From the NCBI GenBank assembly GCA_910577465.1, contig CAJTMM010000054.1, positions 1-5,726 of the forward strand: a DNA stretch of 5,726 bases, read 5' to 3'. Every line of letters starts with the position of its first letter. Positions within the stretch are counted from its first letter, which is position 1. Made by a program: the position numbers and the translations under genes. The DNA comes from an uncultured Muribaculaceae bacterium (lineage in GTDB: Bacteria > Bacteroidota > Bacteroidia > Bacteroidales > Muribaculaceae). A model generated the notes under the pieces. That model had not been told where the DNA came from and did no database searches. It saw nothing but the letters and a program-made list of their open reading frames with translations. Positions 1-5,698 of this stretch are shown here, one piece after another.

Positions 1-26
1 CACCAGTTTTTTCAAGAGGGCTATAT

Positions 27-2180
27 TTATTTACCTCCGGGAGTCTTCATATTCACATCATTGGGGGCAAGGAGACCTCTGTGACGCAACAGTGCATCGA
101 CATTAGGTTCATGACCACGGAACTTCACATAGAGGTCCATGGGCTCCTGACTGCCGCCCATCTCAAGAACATTTTCCTTAAACGCCTTAGCTGTAGCAGG
201 GTCGAAGATGCCTTTTTCCTTGAATAATTCGAAACCGTCGCAGTCGAGCACAGCCGCCCACAGGTAGGTGTAGTAACCTGATGCGTAACCGTCGCTGCCG
301 AATATATGACGGAAGTAAGTGCTACGGTAACGGAACTGCACCTCCTCAGGCATGCCCAGTACCTCAGCCACATTCTTTTCAAAGTCGGCTATATCCACAT
401 CGCCATCGGCATTGAGCTTGCCATATTGCAGGTCGAGCAATGCGGCACCTGCCAATTCAGTGGACATGAAGCCTTGATTGTGTGTGGATGCGGCAGCCAA
501 CTTCGCGATAAGGTCGTCGGGGATTACCTCACCTGTCTTGTAGTGGCGTGCGTACGTTTTCAGCAACTCGGGTTCCAAAGCCCAATGTTCATGAATCTGC
601 GAAGGAAGCTCCACAAAGTCGCGGTCAACACTTGTACCTGCCTGGCTGCGCAGTTTGGCACGAGTGAGCATACCGTGCAATCCGTGACCAAACTCATGGA
701 ACATAGTCTCCACCTCATCGAGAGTAAGCAACGATGGTGCGTCGGCGGTAGGCTTGGAGAAATTACCGACATTGTACACGATAGGACGCTGAGATGTACC
801 ATCGGCATCCTCAAACGCACCTTGGAACTCGCTCATCCAAGCACCCTGACGCTTGGAAGCACGGGGGAAATAGTCGGTCATGAACACTGCCACATGCTCG
901 CCCTTCTCATCCTTCACCTCATACACCTTCACTTCGGGATGATATTTCGGCGCATCGGGCAATTCGGTAAATGTAACACCATAAAGACGCTTTGCCATAT
1001 TGAAGATGCCTTCACGCACATTGTCCAATGAGAAATACGCGCGAACCTCTCCTTCATTGAGAGCGAACTTTTTGGTACGAACCTTCTCAGCGTAATAGTA
1101 ATAGTCCCACGGAGCGATTTTGATACCGGCACCCTCGCTATCGGCGAGCGCCTGCATCTCCGCCACTTCCTCGTGGACACGCTTCACCGCCGGCTCCCAT
1201 ATCTTGAGAAGCAGATCCTCGGCATTGTCGACAGTCTTTGCCATCACATTGGCAGTCATATACGACGCATAGTCGGGATATCCGAGCAACTTAGCCTTTT
1301 CAGCACGCGCCTTGAGAATCTGATTGATTACCGGCTTATTGTCATATTCGCCTTGCGATGCAAGCGAAGTGTAAGCTTCGTACATCTGCTTGCGGAGGTC
1401 GCGGTCGTCGGCATACTGCAACATAGGCAAACGGCTCGGGGCATGGAGCGTGAACACCCACTTGCCCTCCTTGCCACGCGCCTTGGCCTCATCGGCAGCC
1501 ACAGCCACGCTGCTTGCAGGAAGACCGCCGAGACGAGATGCGTCGTCCACCACAAGTTCAAACGCGTTGGTGGCATTGAGCAGATTCTTATTGAACTTCA
1601 GATACAGGTCGGTAAGACGTGTGTTGATATCCTTGAGCTGAGTCTTCTGAGCTTCATCAAGGAGAGCTCCATTGCGTGTAAACTGCTTGTATGACTCCTC
1701 AACGGCACGCAACTGGGGAGCTGTAAGCCCCATCTCATTGCGATGGTCGTAGACATATTTCACGCGGTTGAACAGACCCTCGTTCATCATCACCTCGTCG
1801 TTGACCTGCGAGTAAAGCGGATAAGCCTTTTCGGATATAGCCACCATCTCATCGGATGAATTTGTCTCATCGAGACTGGAGAACACGAGCATCACCCGGT
1901 TCAACAACTTTCCTGCCTTTTCCATGGCAAGGATGGTATTGTCAAAATCGGGAGTGGCGCGGTTCTTCACTATAGCGTCGATATCTGCCTTAAACTCTTC
2001 AACACCTTGATTGAACGCCGGCATATAGTCGGAATACTCAATCTGTTCGAAAGGTGGGATGTTGTACACTGTGTTGTACGGCGCGAGGAATGGATTGGTT
2101 CGTTCAGCAGCCATAACATTCTGTGATGCCGCGACCGGCAATACGAATGCCGCCGCGACGGTTAAGATTGATTTATACAT
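27..2180 (-). CDS. dcp: Secreted M3-family zinc metallopeptidase, Dcp-like (peptidyl-dipeptidase / oligopeptidase)
   Basis: The 717-residue product is a full-length peptidase family M3A enzyme. The zinc site is clear: HEFGH at residues 495-499 (two His ligands and the catalytic Glu) and the third ligand E524 in DFVELPSQ, 25 residues after the second His as in thimet oligopeptidase. The C-terminal segment HIFGSDGYASGYYTYLW (625-641) matches the Tyr/Gly-rich substrate loop of E. coli Dcp, and the closing RHRGLL is also Dcp-like. By family knowledge, Dcp removes C-terminal dipeptides from oligopeptides. Residues 1 to about 24 form a signal peptide (MYKS, hydrophobic core, V-M-A then A-E) with no lipobox Cys, so the mature enzyme of about 693 residues is probably periplasmic, unlike cytoplasmic E. 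coli Dcp (about 680 residues). The ATG at 2180 is supported by this signal peptide and by a good promoter just upstream. No Shine-Dalgarno is visible. Family assignment is certain; Dcp versus oligopeptidase A-like specificity is not. Confidence 0.95.
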   Translation of the reverse strand: MYKSILTVAAAFVLPVAASQNVMAAERTNPFLAPYNTVYNIPPFEQIEYSDYMPAFNQGVEEFKADIDAIVKNRATPDFDNTILAMEKAGKLLNRVMLVFSSLDETNSSDEMVAISEKAYPLYSQVNDEVMMNEGLFNRVKYVYDHRNEMGLTAPQLRAVEESYKQFTRNGALLDEAQKTQLKDINTRLTDLYLKFNKNLLNATNAFELVVDDASRLGGLPASSVAVAADEAKARGKEGKWVFTLHAPSRLPMLQYADDRDLRKQMYEAYTSLASQGEYDNKPVINQILKARAEKAKLLGYPDYASYMTANVMAKTVDNAEDLLLKIWEPAVKRVHEEVAEMQALADSEGAGIKIAPWDYYYYAEKVRTKKFALNEGEVRAYFSLDNVREGIFNMAKRLYGVTFTELPDAPKYHPEVKVYEVKDEKGEHVAVFMTDYFPRASKRQGAWMSEFQGAFEDADGTSQRPIVYNVGNFSKPTADAPSLLTLDEVETMFHEFGHGLHGMLTRAKLRSQAGTSVDRDFVELPSQIHEHWALEPELLKTYARHYKTGEVIPDDLIAKLAAASTHNQGFMSTELAGAALLDLQYGKLNADGDVDIADFEKNVAEVLGMPEEVQFRYRSTYFRHIFGSDGYASGYYTYLWAAVLDCDGFELFKEKGIFDPATAKAFKENVLEMGGSQEPMDLYVKFRGHEPNVDALLRHRGLLAPNDVNMKTPGGK

Positions 2181-2193
2181 ATTTAGAATTGGT

Positions 2194-2250
2194 TTTGTAT
2201 CAATATTCGATTAATTCCCAAAGTTAAGCATTTATTCCGTCCGATACAAA
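2194..2250. repeat. 8-bp perfect inverted repeat bracketing the M3 peptidase promoter
   Basis: On the minus strand TTTGTATC (2250-2243) is mirrored by GATACAAA (2201-2194), separated by 41 bp. The left arm contains the -33 box; the right arm falls in the predicted 5' leader, about 14 nt before the start codon. It could be a pair of operator half-sites or a coincidence of AT-rich DNA. Function is unproven. Confidence 0.3.
2219..2250 (-). promoter_or_regulatory. Bacteroidota-type promoter of the M3 peptidase gene
   Basis: Reading the minus strand, TTTG at 2250-2247 is followed after exactly 20 bp by TAACTTTG at 2226-2219. These match the Bacteroidota -33 (TTTG) and -7 (TAnnTTTG) elements with a typical spacer. 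Transcription should start about 4-8 nt downstream, giving a leader of roughly 30-35 nt before the ATG at 2180. The -33 box directly abuts the stop codon of the upstream EEP gene, so the peptidase probably has its own promoter even though it lies in line with the operon. No terminator is visible in the 70-bp gap, so read-through is also possible. Confidence 0.7.
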
Positions 2251-3375
2251 TCATGGCGTCAGAGAGAAATAGCCTATCAACGGATAGTGGTCGCTCGACG
2301 GGCGAACCTCACGCCATACCCGCAAAGGAATGATGCCGCCACGGGTCATCATCTGGTCGATGCGGAAGTAAAAGCGGTCGGCATGATATGTGATAGCCGG
2401 TCCCAATGCAGCAGCACGATAGGCATCAGTCATATCATCGCCGGCAATAACGCGTGCGGCATAGCATCCGGGGATATCATTGAAATCGCCACACAGAAGT
2501 ACCGGTCCGGTAACGGAATCGACAAACTCACGCACCTGATGAGCCTGTATGGCGCGATTGCGGAACGCTTCCGACAGTTTACTAATCAAGTCGTGGCGTA
2601 TCTCCTGCATCTCACCTTTAGCCTCACCGTCGGTAATGCGCCGGAACAGCTCCTTATCAGATGGTGTAAGCCCTATGGATTGCAGATGAAGATTAAAGAG
2701 GTTGAGTCTCACGCCATCCACATCGACCACATACAGGCACACATCGTATTGCCATCTATTGCTATATGTGAGCGGGACACGCTCGAATGGATATTTGGAA
2801 AAGATTTCCATTCCCCGGTCGTCGACATGAATATACGGGTATCTGGCCCGTAAAGAATCGCGTTGCTGCATTGTGGAGTTCTTAATCCCTGATACAGACA
2901 TCCCTTCCTGACACAATACTATGTCGGCATCGGTTTCAAGGATATATTCCAATGATGAATTTCCATCCAACACCATATCATCGTGATGCGTATAGTCAAG
3001 AAAACCATATACATTGTATGTCATGACCTTGATTACCTTATCGGTAGATTCGGAAATCTCACTGACTGAAGGACGAAAGAAGTTCAACGGACAGAATGTA
3101 ACGACAGGACCCCAGCAAACGAGAACCGAGAGGATATTCAACAGAGCCAAACGCCGGAAGAACAAAGCATTTGCCACCGTAGCAATCAATGTAACAAGCA
3201 GAAGCAGCGGGAACAGCATAGCTGCCAGTGCCCCAATGGGAGTCCGGAGCGGGTCGATGGTTCCGCCATAGGCTGAAAACACCAGCGACACGGCTAAAGC
3301 TACATTGACCGGTACAGCCAGCAGTTTTGCCAGTTTCATAAGACATGAAGTGCGTTTTGGCTTATCCAGACTCAT
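2251..3375 (-). CDS. Membrane-anchored endonuclease/exonuclease/phosphatase (EEP) family hydrolase
   Basis: The product is 374 residues: three hydrophobic helices (about 14-38, 44-70 and 74-97) followed by an EEP-fold domain from about 115 to the end. All the usual EEP motifs are present: MTYN with N121, QE with metal-binding E157, NLHL with H230, GDFND with D297 and N299, RID with D340, and SDH with D362-H363. The domain should therefore be a catalytically competent Mg-dependent phosphodiesterase or phosphatase. The N-terminus and the loop between helices 2 and 3 (FFRR) are basic, so the positive-inside rule places the C-terminal catalytic domain on the periplasmic side (inference). The substrate cannot be told: EEP members cut DNA, RNA, sphingomyelin or inositol phosphates. 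The start at 3375 overlaps the preceding rhomboid stop as ATGA, pointing to translational coupling; the only other early Met is residue 13. The gene closes the rhomboid operon. Confidence 0.92.
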   Translation of the reverse strand: MSLDKPKRTSCLMKLAKLLAVPVNVALAVSLVFSAYGGTIDPLRTPIGALAAMLFPLLLLVTLIATVANALFFRRLALLNILSVLVCWGPVVTFCPLNFFRPSVSEISESTDKVIKVMTYNVYGFLDYTHHDDMVLDGNSSLEYILETDADIVLCQEGMSVSGIKNSTMQQRDSLRARYPYIHVDDRGMEIFSKYPFERVPLTYSNRWQYDVCLYVVDVDGVRLNLFNLHLQSIGLTPSDKELFRRITDGEAKGEMQEIRHDLISKLSEAFRNRAIQAHQVREFVDSVTGPVLLCGDFNDIPGCYAARVIAGDDMTDAYRAAALGPAITYHADRFYFRIDQMMTRGGIIPLRVWREVRPSSDHYPLIGYFSLTP

Positions 3376-4289
3376 TGCTGTTTTTTGAGATTACTGCTTA
3401 TGCTGAACAGAGTGTTCCGCTCCTCGGGGGTAAGCGACGCGTAACCGGAGCGTCGAATCTTGTCGAGGATATCATCGAGCCGTGCGGTATCGGAGGAAGC
3501 CTGCGGTGAGGATGAAGCCTGCGATGAGGAGTGAGTCCGGGCTGAGGAGAATCCCGGTCGGCTTGGGGCGGCAGTGCGGCGACGGAGGTTGCGACTGAGG
3601 TTTGCAAAACGGTCTATGAGCCGGTTGAACCCCGCAAGGAAATCTATACCCCGCCGACTGTACCAACCATAGATGAAACCCGCCACGGCGCCACCGACAT
3701 GCGATATGTGACCGCCCATATTGCCCGCGCTGAAGCCTATAACGTCGATGCCAATCATAATCAATGCCACCCATTTCAAAGAGACCTCGCCGAAAAACAA
3801 CAGATTGAGCTTGTAGTCAGGAGCCATCACCGCCGTCGCAACAGTCACCGCTATCACCGCAGCCGATGCCCCCATCAACCCTGCAGAAGCAAAGCCGATA
3901 AGCGGCATGTTGGCAACAACGATGTATGACAGCGCACCTACAAGTCCACCGAAAAGATACAGCGCCACAAGACTACGCTGAGTGGCAAACTGCACAAATA
4001 CCATTCCAAACCAATAGAGCCACAGCATGTTGAGCATAAGATGCAATACATCGTACTGCACAAACATATATGTGACAATGGTCCATGGATGGGTGGCGAG
4101 CGAGAGTATCGATGACGGGAGCCGGAGCAAGCCGAAAGCGGCATTGAGCCAGCCGGGATGTCCCGAAATCATAGCCACCGCGCCTATTATGCGCAACAGG
4201 AGGAAAAGCACAACATTGACAGTGACCAGACGCAACAGCATGGGCATGGTGCGCCACTTCTGAGCAAGTTTATCAAAATTGGTCGCCAT
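3372..4289 (-). CDS. Rhomboid-family intramembrane serine protease B, with C-terminal helical tail domain
   Basis: From the ATG at 4289 the product is 305 residues. The rhomboid core covers about residues 18-212. It carries H83-x3-N87 in VLHLMLNM, the catalytic Ser in GASA (S142) and the catalytic His in SHVGG (H197), so the Ser-His dyad is complete although the usual GxSG reads GASA. After the last helix come a basic Arg/Pro stretch, a Ser-rich low-complexity linker (about 246-268) and a small conserved-looking module from about 270 (LDDILDKIRRSGYASLTPEE) to the end. I recall such a tail domain on Bacteroidota rhomboids (Pfam DUF6576, from memory); its role is unknown. The ATG is preferred over a TTG two codons upstream because AGGGA lies 6 nt before the ATG. 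The gene overlaps the upstream rhomboid by 17 bp and the downstream EEP gene by 4 bp. The natural substrate is unknown. Confidence 0.93.
   Translation of the reverse strand: MATNFDKLAQKWRTMPMLLRLVTVNVVLFLLLRIIGAVAMISGHPGWLNAAFGLLRLPSSILSLATHPWTIVTYMFVQYDVLHLMLNMLWLYWFGMVFVQFATQRSLVALYLFGGLVGALSYIVVANMPLIGFASAGLMGASAAVIAVTVATAVMAPDYKLNLLFFGEVSLKWVALIMIGIDVIGFSAGNMGGHISHVGGAVAGFIYGWYSRRGIDFLAGFNRLIDRFANLSRNLRRRTAAPSRPGFSSARTHSSSQASSSPQASSDTARLDDILDKIRRSGYASLTPEERNTLFSISSNLKKQQ
3496..3531. repeat. 18-bp tandem duplication in the Ser-rich linker of rhomboid B
   Basis: Two adjacent 18-bp units, 3496-3513 and 3514-3531 (plus-strand reading GAAGCCTGCGGTGAGGAT and GAAGCCTGCGATGAGGAG), agree at 16 of 18 positions. 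In the protein they give repeated S-S-x-Q-A-S hexapeptides. Being in frame and in a disordered linker, this looks like slippage or duplication that changes the tether length between the rhomboid core and its tail domain. Confidence 0.75.
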
Positions 4290-5016
4290 GCACAATCCCT
4301 TTACGTTTCCAATAAAGCATAATGAGGAATCCGAATATCATACCTCCAAGATGTGCGAAATGCGCCACGCCATCGGAGGCCTCGCTCAAACCAATGAGCA
4401 GCTCCAACGCACCATATCCGAGAACCATCCATTTAGCCTTGACAGGCACAGGGATGAACATGATGTACATGGGTCGGTTGGGGAACAGCATACCGAAAGC
4501 AAGCAATATACCGAATATAGCACCCGATGCTCCAATTGTAACCAACGAATTGAGGAACGGCAAATCCTGTCCCATATCTATGGCTTGCTGAATGGCAGCA
4601 TGCATGGTACCGAAGTCGACGTTATTGAGATTGGCAAGTTCCTTGGTAAAGAAACCCTCCCAGGTCAATGCCCAAACACCTTCCTGGACCAATGCAGCCC
4701 CAACACCACAACTGATGTAGTAGAACAGGAACCGTCCGGAACCGAGAACTCGTTCAAGCACCACCCCGAACATGAACAGCGTGAACATATTGAACAATAT
4801 ATGCGCAAACGAGCGGGTGGAGTGCATGAACATATATGTGAACAACTGGACTGGATTGAAGTCGGAGGCACCGAAATAGTGCAATCCACCCAAACCTATA
4901 ATATCCACACCCAATCTGGCAGGCAACACCATCATGGCGAGCCACACTATGAAATTGATTATAATCAGGTTCTTTGTCACCGGAGGCAATGCCCGGAATA
5001 TATCGTTTGCATTCAT
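4273..5016 (-). CDS. Rhomboid-family intramembrane serine protease A
   Basis: From the ATG at 5016 the product is 247 residues and has the complete rhomboid signature: H72-x3-N76 (AHILFN), E88-R89 after GVVL, GASG with catalytic S164, and AHLGG with catalytic H222. About six transmembrane helices are visible, beginning at about residues 15-31. A mostly polar insertion of about 45 residues (about 111-155) separates helices 3 and 4, making the loop larger than in E. coli GlpG. Rhomboids cleave single-pass membrane proteins within or near the bilayer; the substrate here is unknown. A TTG five codons upstream would add MYFCG, which is not rhomboid-like and overlaps the promoter; the ATG beginning MNANDIFRALPPVTKN suits the family better. 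This is the first gene of the operon, overlapping rhomboid B by 17 bp. Unlike rhomboid B it has no C-terminal extension, so the two are diverged paralogues rather than a recent duplication. Confidence 0.93.
   Translation of the reverse strand: MNANDIFRALPPVTKNLIIINFIVWLAMMVLPARLGVDIIGLGGLHYFGASDFNPVQLFTYMFMHSTRSFAHILFNMFTLFMFGVVLERVLGSGRFLFYYISCGVGAALVQEGVWALTWEGFFTKELANLNNVDFGTMHAAIQQAIDMGQDLPFLNSLVTIGASGAIFGILLAFGMLFPNRPMYIMFIPVPVKAKWMVLGYGALELLIGLSEASDGVAHFAHLGGMIFGFLIMLYWKRKGIVHGDQF
4296..4302 (-). promoter_or_regulatory. Shine-Dalgarno-like site deciding the rhomboid B start
   Basis: The minus strand reads AAAGGGA at 4302-4296, with 6 nt before the ATG at 4289. It lies inside the last codons of rhomboid A (the RKGI region). 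Relative to the alternative TTG at 4295 there would be no spacer at all, so this site selects the ATG. It is the only SD-like start I see in the window. Confidence 0.55.
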
Positions 5017-5020
5017 GCCA

Positions 5021-5028
5021 CAAAAGTA
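5021..5028 (-). promoter_or_regulatory. Putative -7 box of the rhomboid-EEP operon, very close to the start codon
   Basis: TACTTTTG at 5028-5021 matches TAnnTTTG exactly and ends 4 nt before the ATG at 5016. If it is used, the mRNA would have almost no leader. No convincing -33 TTTG lies 19-21 bp upstream; the nearest candidates are GTTTC at a 12-bp gap and TCTG at a 24-bp gap. The call therefore rests on the -7 match alone. The TTG alternative start lies within the same stretch. Confidence 0.45.
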
Positions 5029-5108
5029 CAAAAAATGTGTCGAAACGTCATGCAGATGATGCTTAAGGGCTGAATATTACTATTTTTTGGCATTTTTTTG
5101 GAAGTTTA

Positions 5109-5140
5109 TTGTGAAGTTTAAGTTTTTAAAAGTATATTTG
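5109..5140 (+). promoter_or_regulatory. Bacteroidota-type promoter of the HU gene
   Basis: TTG at 5109-5111 and TATATTTG at 5133-5140 match the -33 and -7 elements with a 21-bp spacer. The flanks are T-rich (T runs at 5083-5088 and 5093-5099). A direct repeat, GAAGTTTA at 5101-5108 and 5113-5120, brackets the -33 box. Transcription should begin near 5145, leaving a leader of about 75-80 nt. Confidence 0.65.
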
Positions 5141-5147
5141 CGCCAAT

Positions 5148-5176
5148 TAAGCAATATCTAACACCCCTATAGCTTA
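5148..5176 (+). other. Imperfect hairpin or palindrome at the start of the HU leader
   Basis: TAAGCAATA (5148-5156) pairs with TATAGCTTA (5168-5176) at 8 of 9 positions (one A·A mismatch) around an 11-nt loop rich in C. It begins just past the predicted transcription start, so it could shield the mRNA 5' end or act as a DNA operator. The stem is AU-rich and weak. Nothing in the sequence proves function. Confidence 0.35.
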
Positions 5177-5222
5177 CTAAAATAAGTACATATAATACCA
5201 TTATTTTTAATAATCAATCGTT

Positions 5223-5495
5223 ATGAACAAAACTGAGCTCATCAATGCAATTGCTGAAAAAGCAAACCTGACCAAGGTGCAGGCTAAAGCCGCTCTTGAT
5301 GCCACTATCAACACAGTTAGCGAACAACTCGCCAAGGGTGATAAAGTAGCCCTTATCGGCTTCGGTACTTTTGCCGTATCAGAAAAGACCGCACGCAAAG
5401 GTATCAATCCCCGCACTAAAGAAGTTATTGAAATCCCCGCACGCAAGGCCGTTAAGTTCAAAGCCGGTGCAGAACTCAATGACGTTGTGAAATAA
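5223..5495 (+). CDS. hup: HU-family nucleoid-associated DNA-binding protein
   Basis: The product is 90 residues, the standard HU length, beginning MNKTELINAIAEKANL, which is the typical N-terminal helix of the HU/IHF fold. The dimerisation helices span about 3-38. The segment from G46-F47-G48-T49-F50 to N62-P63-R64-T65 fits the bacterial histone-like signature, with P63 as the intercalating Pro at the tip of the DNA-binding arm. Basic residues in the arm (K55, R58, K59, R64, K66) and late K76, K78 and K80 suit minor-groove binding. HU acts as a homodimer or heterodimer that bends DNA in the nucleoid. The gene stands alone, divergent from the rhomboid operon, with its own promoter and terminator. 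No Shine-Dalgarno precedes the ATG; the leader is A/T-rich (TTTTTAATAATCAATCGTT), as is usual for this phylum. HU rather than IHF is favoured by sequence but is not absolute. Confidence 0.95.
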   Translation: MNKTELINAIAEKANLTKVQAKAALDATINTVSEQLAKGDKVALIGFGTFAVSEKTARKGINPRTKEVIEIPARKAVKFKAGAELNDVVK

Positions 5496-5526
5496 CACAC
5501 CGCATTTATCTCTAAAGACAGACTTC

Positions 5527-5583
5527 AAAAACGCATAAGCGGCATTGCCATCAGGTGATGTCGCTATTTTTTTATGCGTTTTT
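5527..5583 (+). terminator. Nested intrinsic terminator downstream of HU
   Basis: An outer perfect 12-bp inverted repeat, AAAAACGCATAA (5527-5538) and TTATGCGTTTTT (5572-5583), encloses an inner stem, AGCGGCATT (5538-5546) with GATGTCGCT (5557-5565), that pairs in RNA with two G·U wobbles. The inner stem is followed by a run of seven T (5567-5573), and the outer stem also ends in T5. Both fit Rho-independent termination of the HU transcript, which ends 32 nt before the structure. The A5/T5 outer arms make it potentially bidirectional. Confidence 0.85.
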
Positions 5584-5611
5584 CAGGCAGTGGACCGTGG
5601 GTGGGGTGTTA

Positions 5612-5630
5612 CGAGGGCAGGATGCCCTCG
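5612..5630. repeat. REP-like intergenic hairpin
   Basis: CGAGGGC (5612-5618) and GCCCTCG (5624-5630) form a perfect 7-bp GC-rich stem around the loop AGGAT. It sits in non-coding, G/T-rich DNA past the HU terminator, so it is not needed to end that gene. Its compact GC-rich form resembles REP-type dispersed palindromes. That identity is inference, because only one copy is in the window. Confidence 0.5.
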
Positions 5631-5698
5631 CTCCTGTTTGGGTGGTTAGGCTGTGTTTTTGGTTTTTATTAAGTATGTCAATGTGCTCTTGCCAGTTC

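Noticed and set aside
306..1031. Plus-strand open frame (241 codons) opposite the M3 peptidase, with another at 1173-1694
   Set aside because: Both lie antisense to a clear M3 peptidase and show no domain, promoter or start signal of their own.
2287..2853. Plus-strand open frame opposite the EEP domain
   Set aside because: It is antisense to conserved EEP motifs and has no recognisable protein features.
4290..4295. TTG start for rhomboid B (adds Met-Cys)
   Set aside because: The SD-like AGGGA would have no spacer to the TTG but has a 6-nt spacer to the ATG at 4289.
2251..5016. Anti-phage defence or toxin system built from the rhomboids and the EEP nuclease-like protein
   Set aside because: The neighbours are housekeeping genes (HU, M3 peptidase), and there is no mobile element, integrase or defence hallmark. 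The EEP domain is predicted periplasmic, which does not suit a DNA-targeting effector.
5017..5031. TTG start for rhomboid A (adds MYFCG)
   Set aside because: The added residues are not family-like and the TTG overlaps the putative -7 box; the ATG at 5016 gives a typical rhomboid N-terminus.
4279..5073. Long plus-strand open frame (264 codons) opposite rhomboid A
   Set aside because: It is fully antisense to a gene with a complete rhomboid signature, and its translation is polar, His/Glu-rich and unlike any family I know. It is a codon-bias shadow.
5207..5500. Minus-strand 97-codon frame covering HU
   Set aside because: HU on the plus strand is unmistakable, with its own promoter and terminator; the reverse frame is a shadow.
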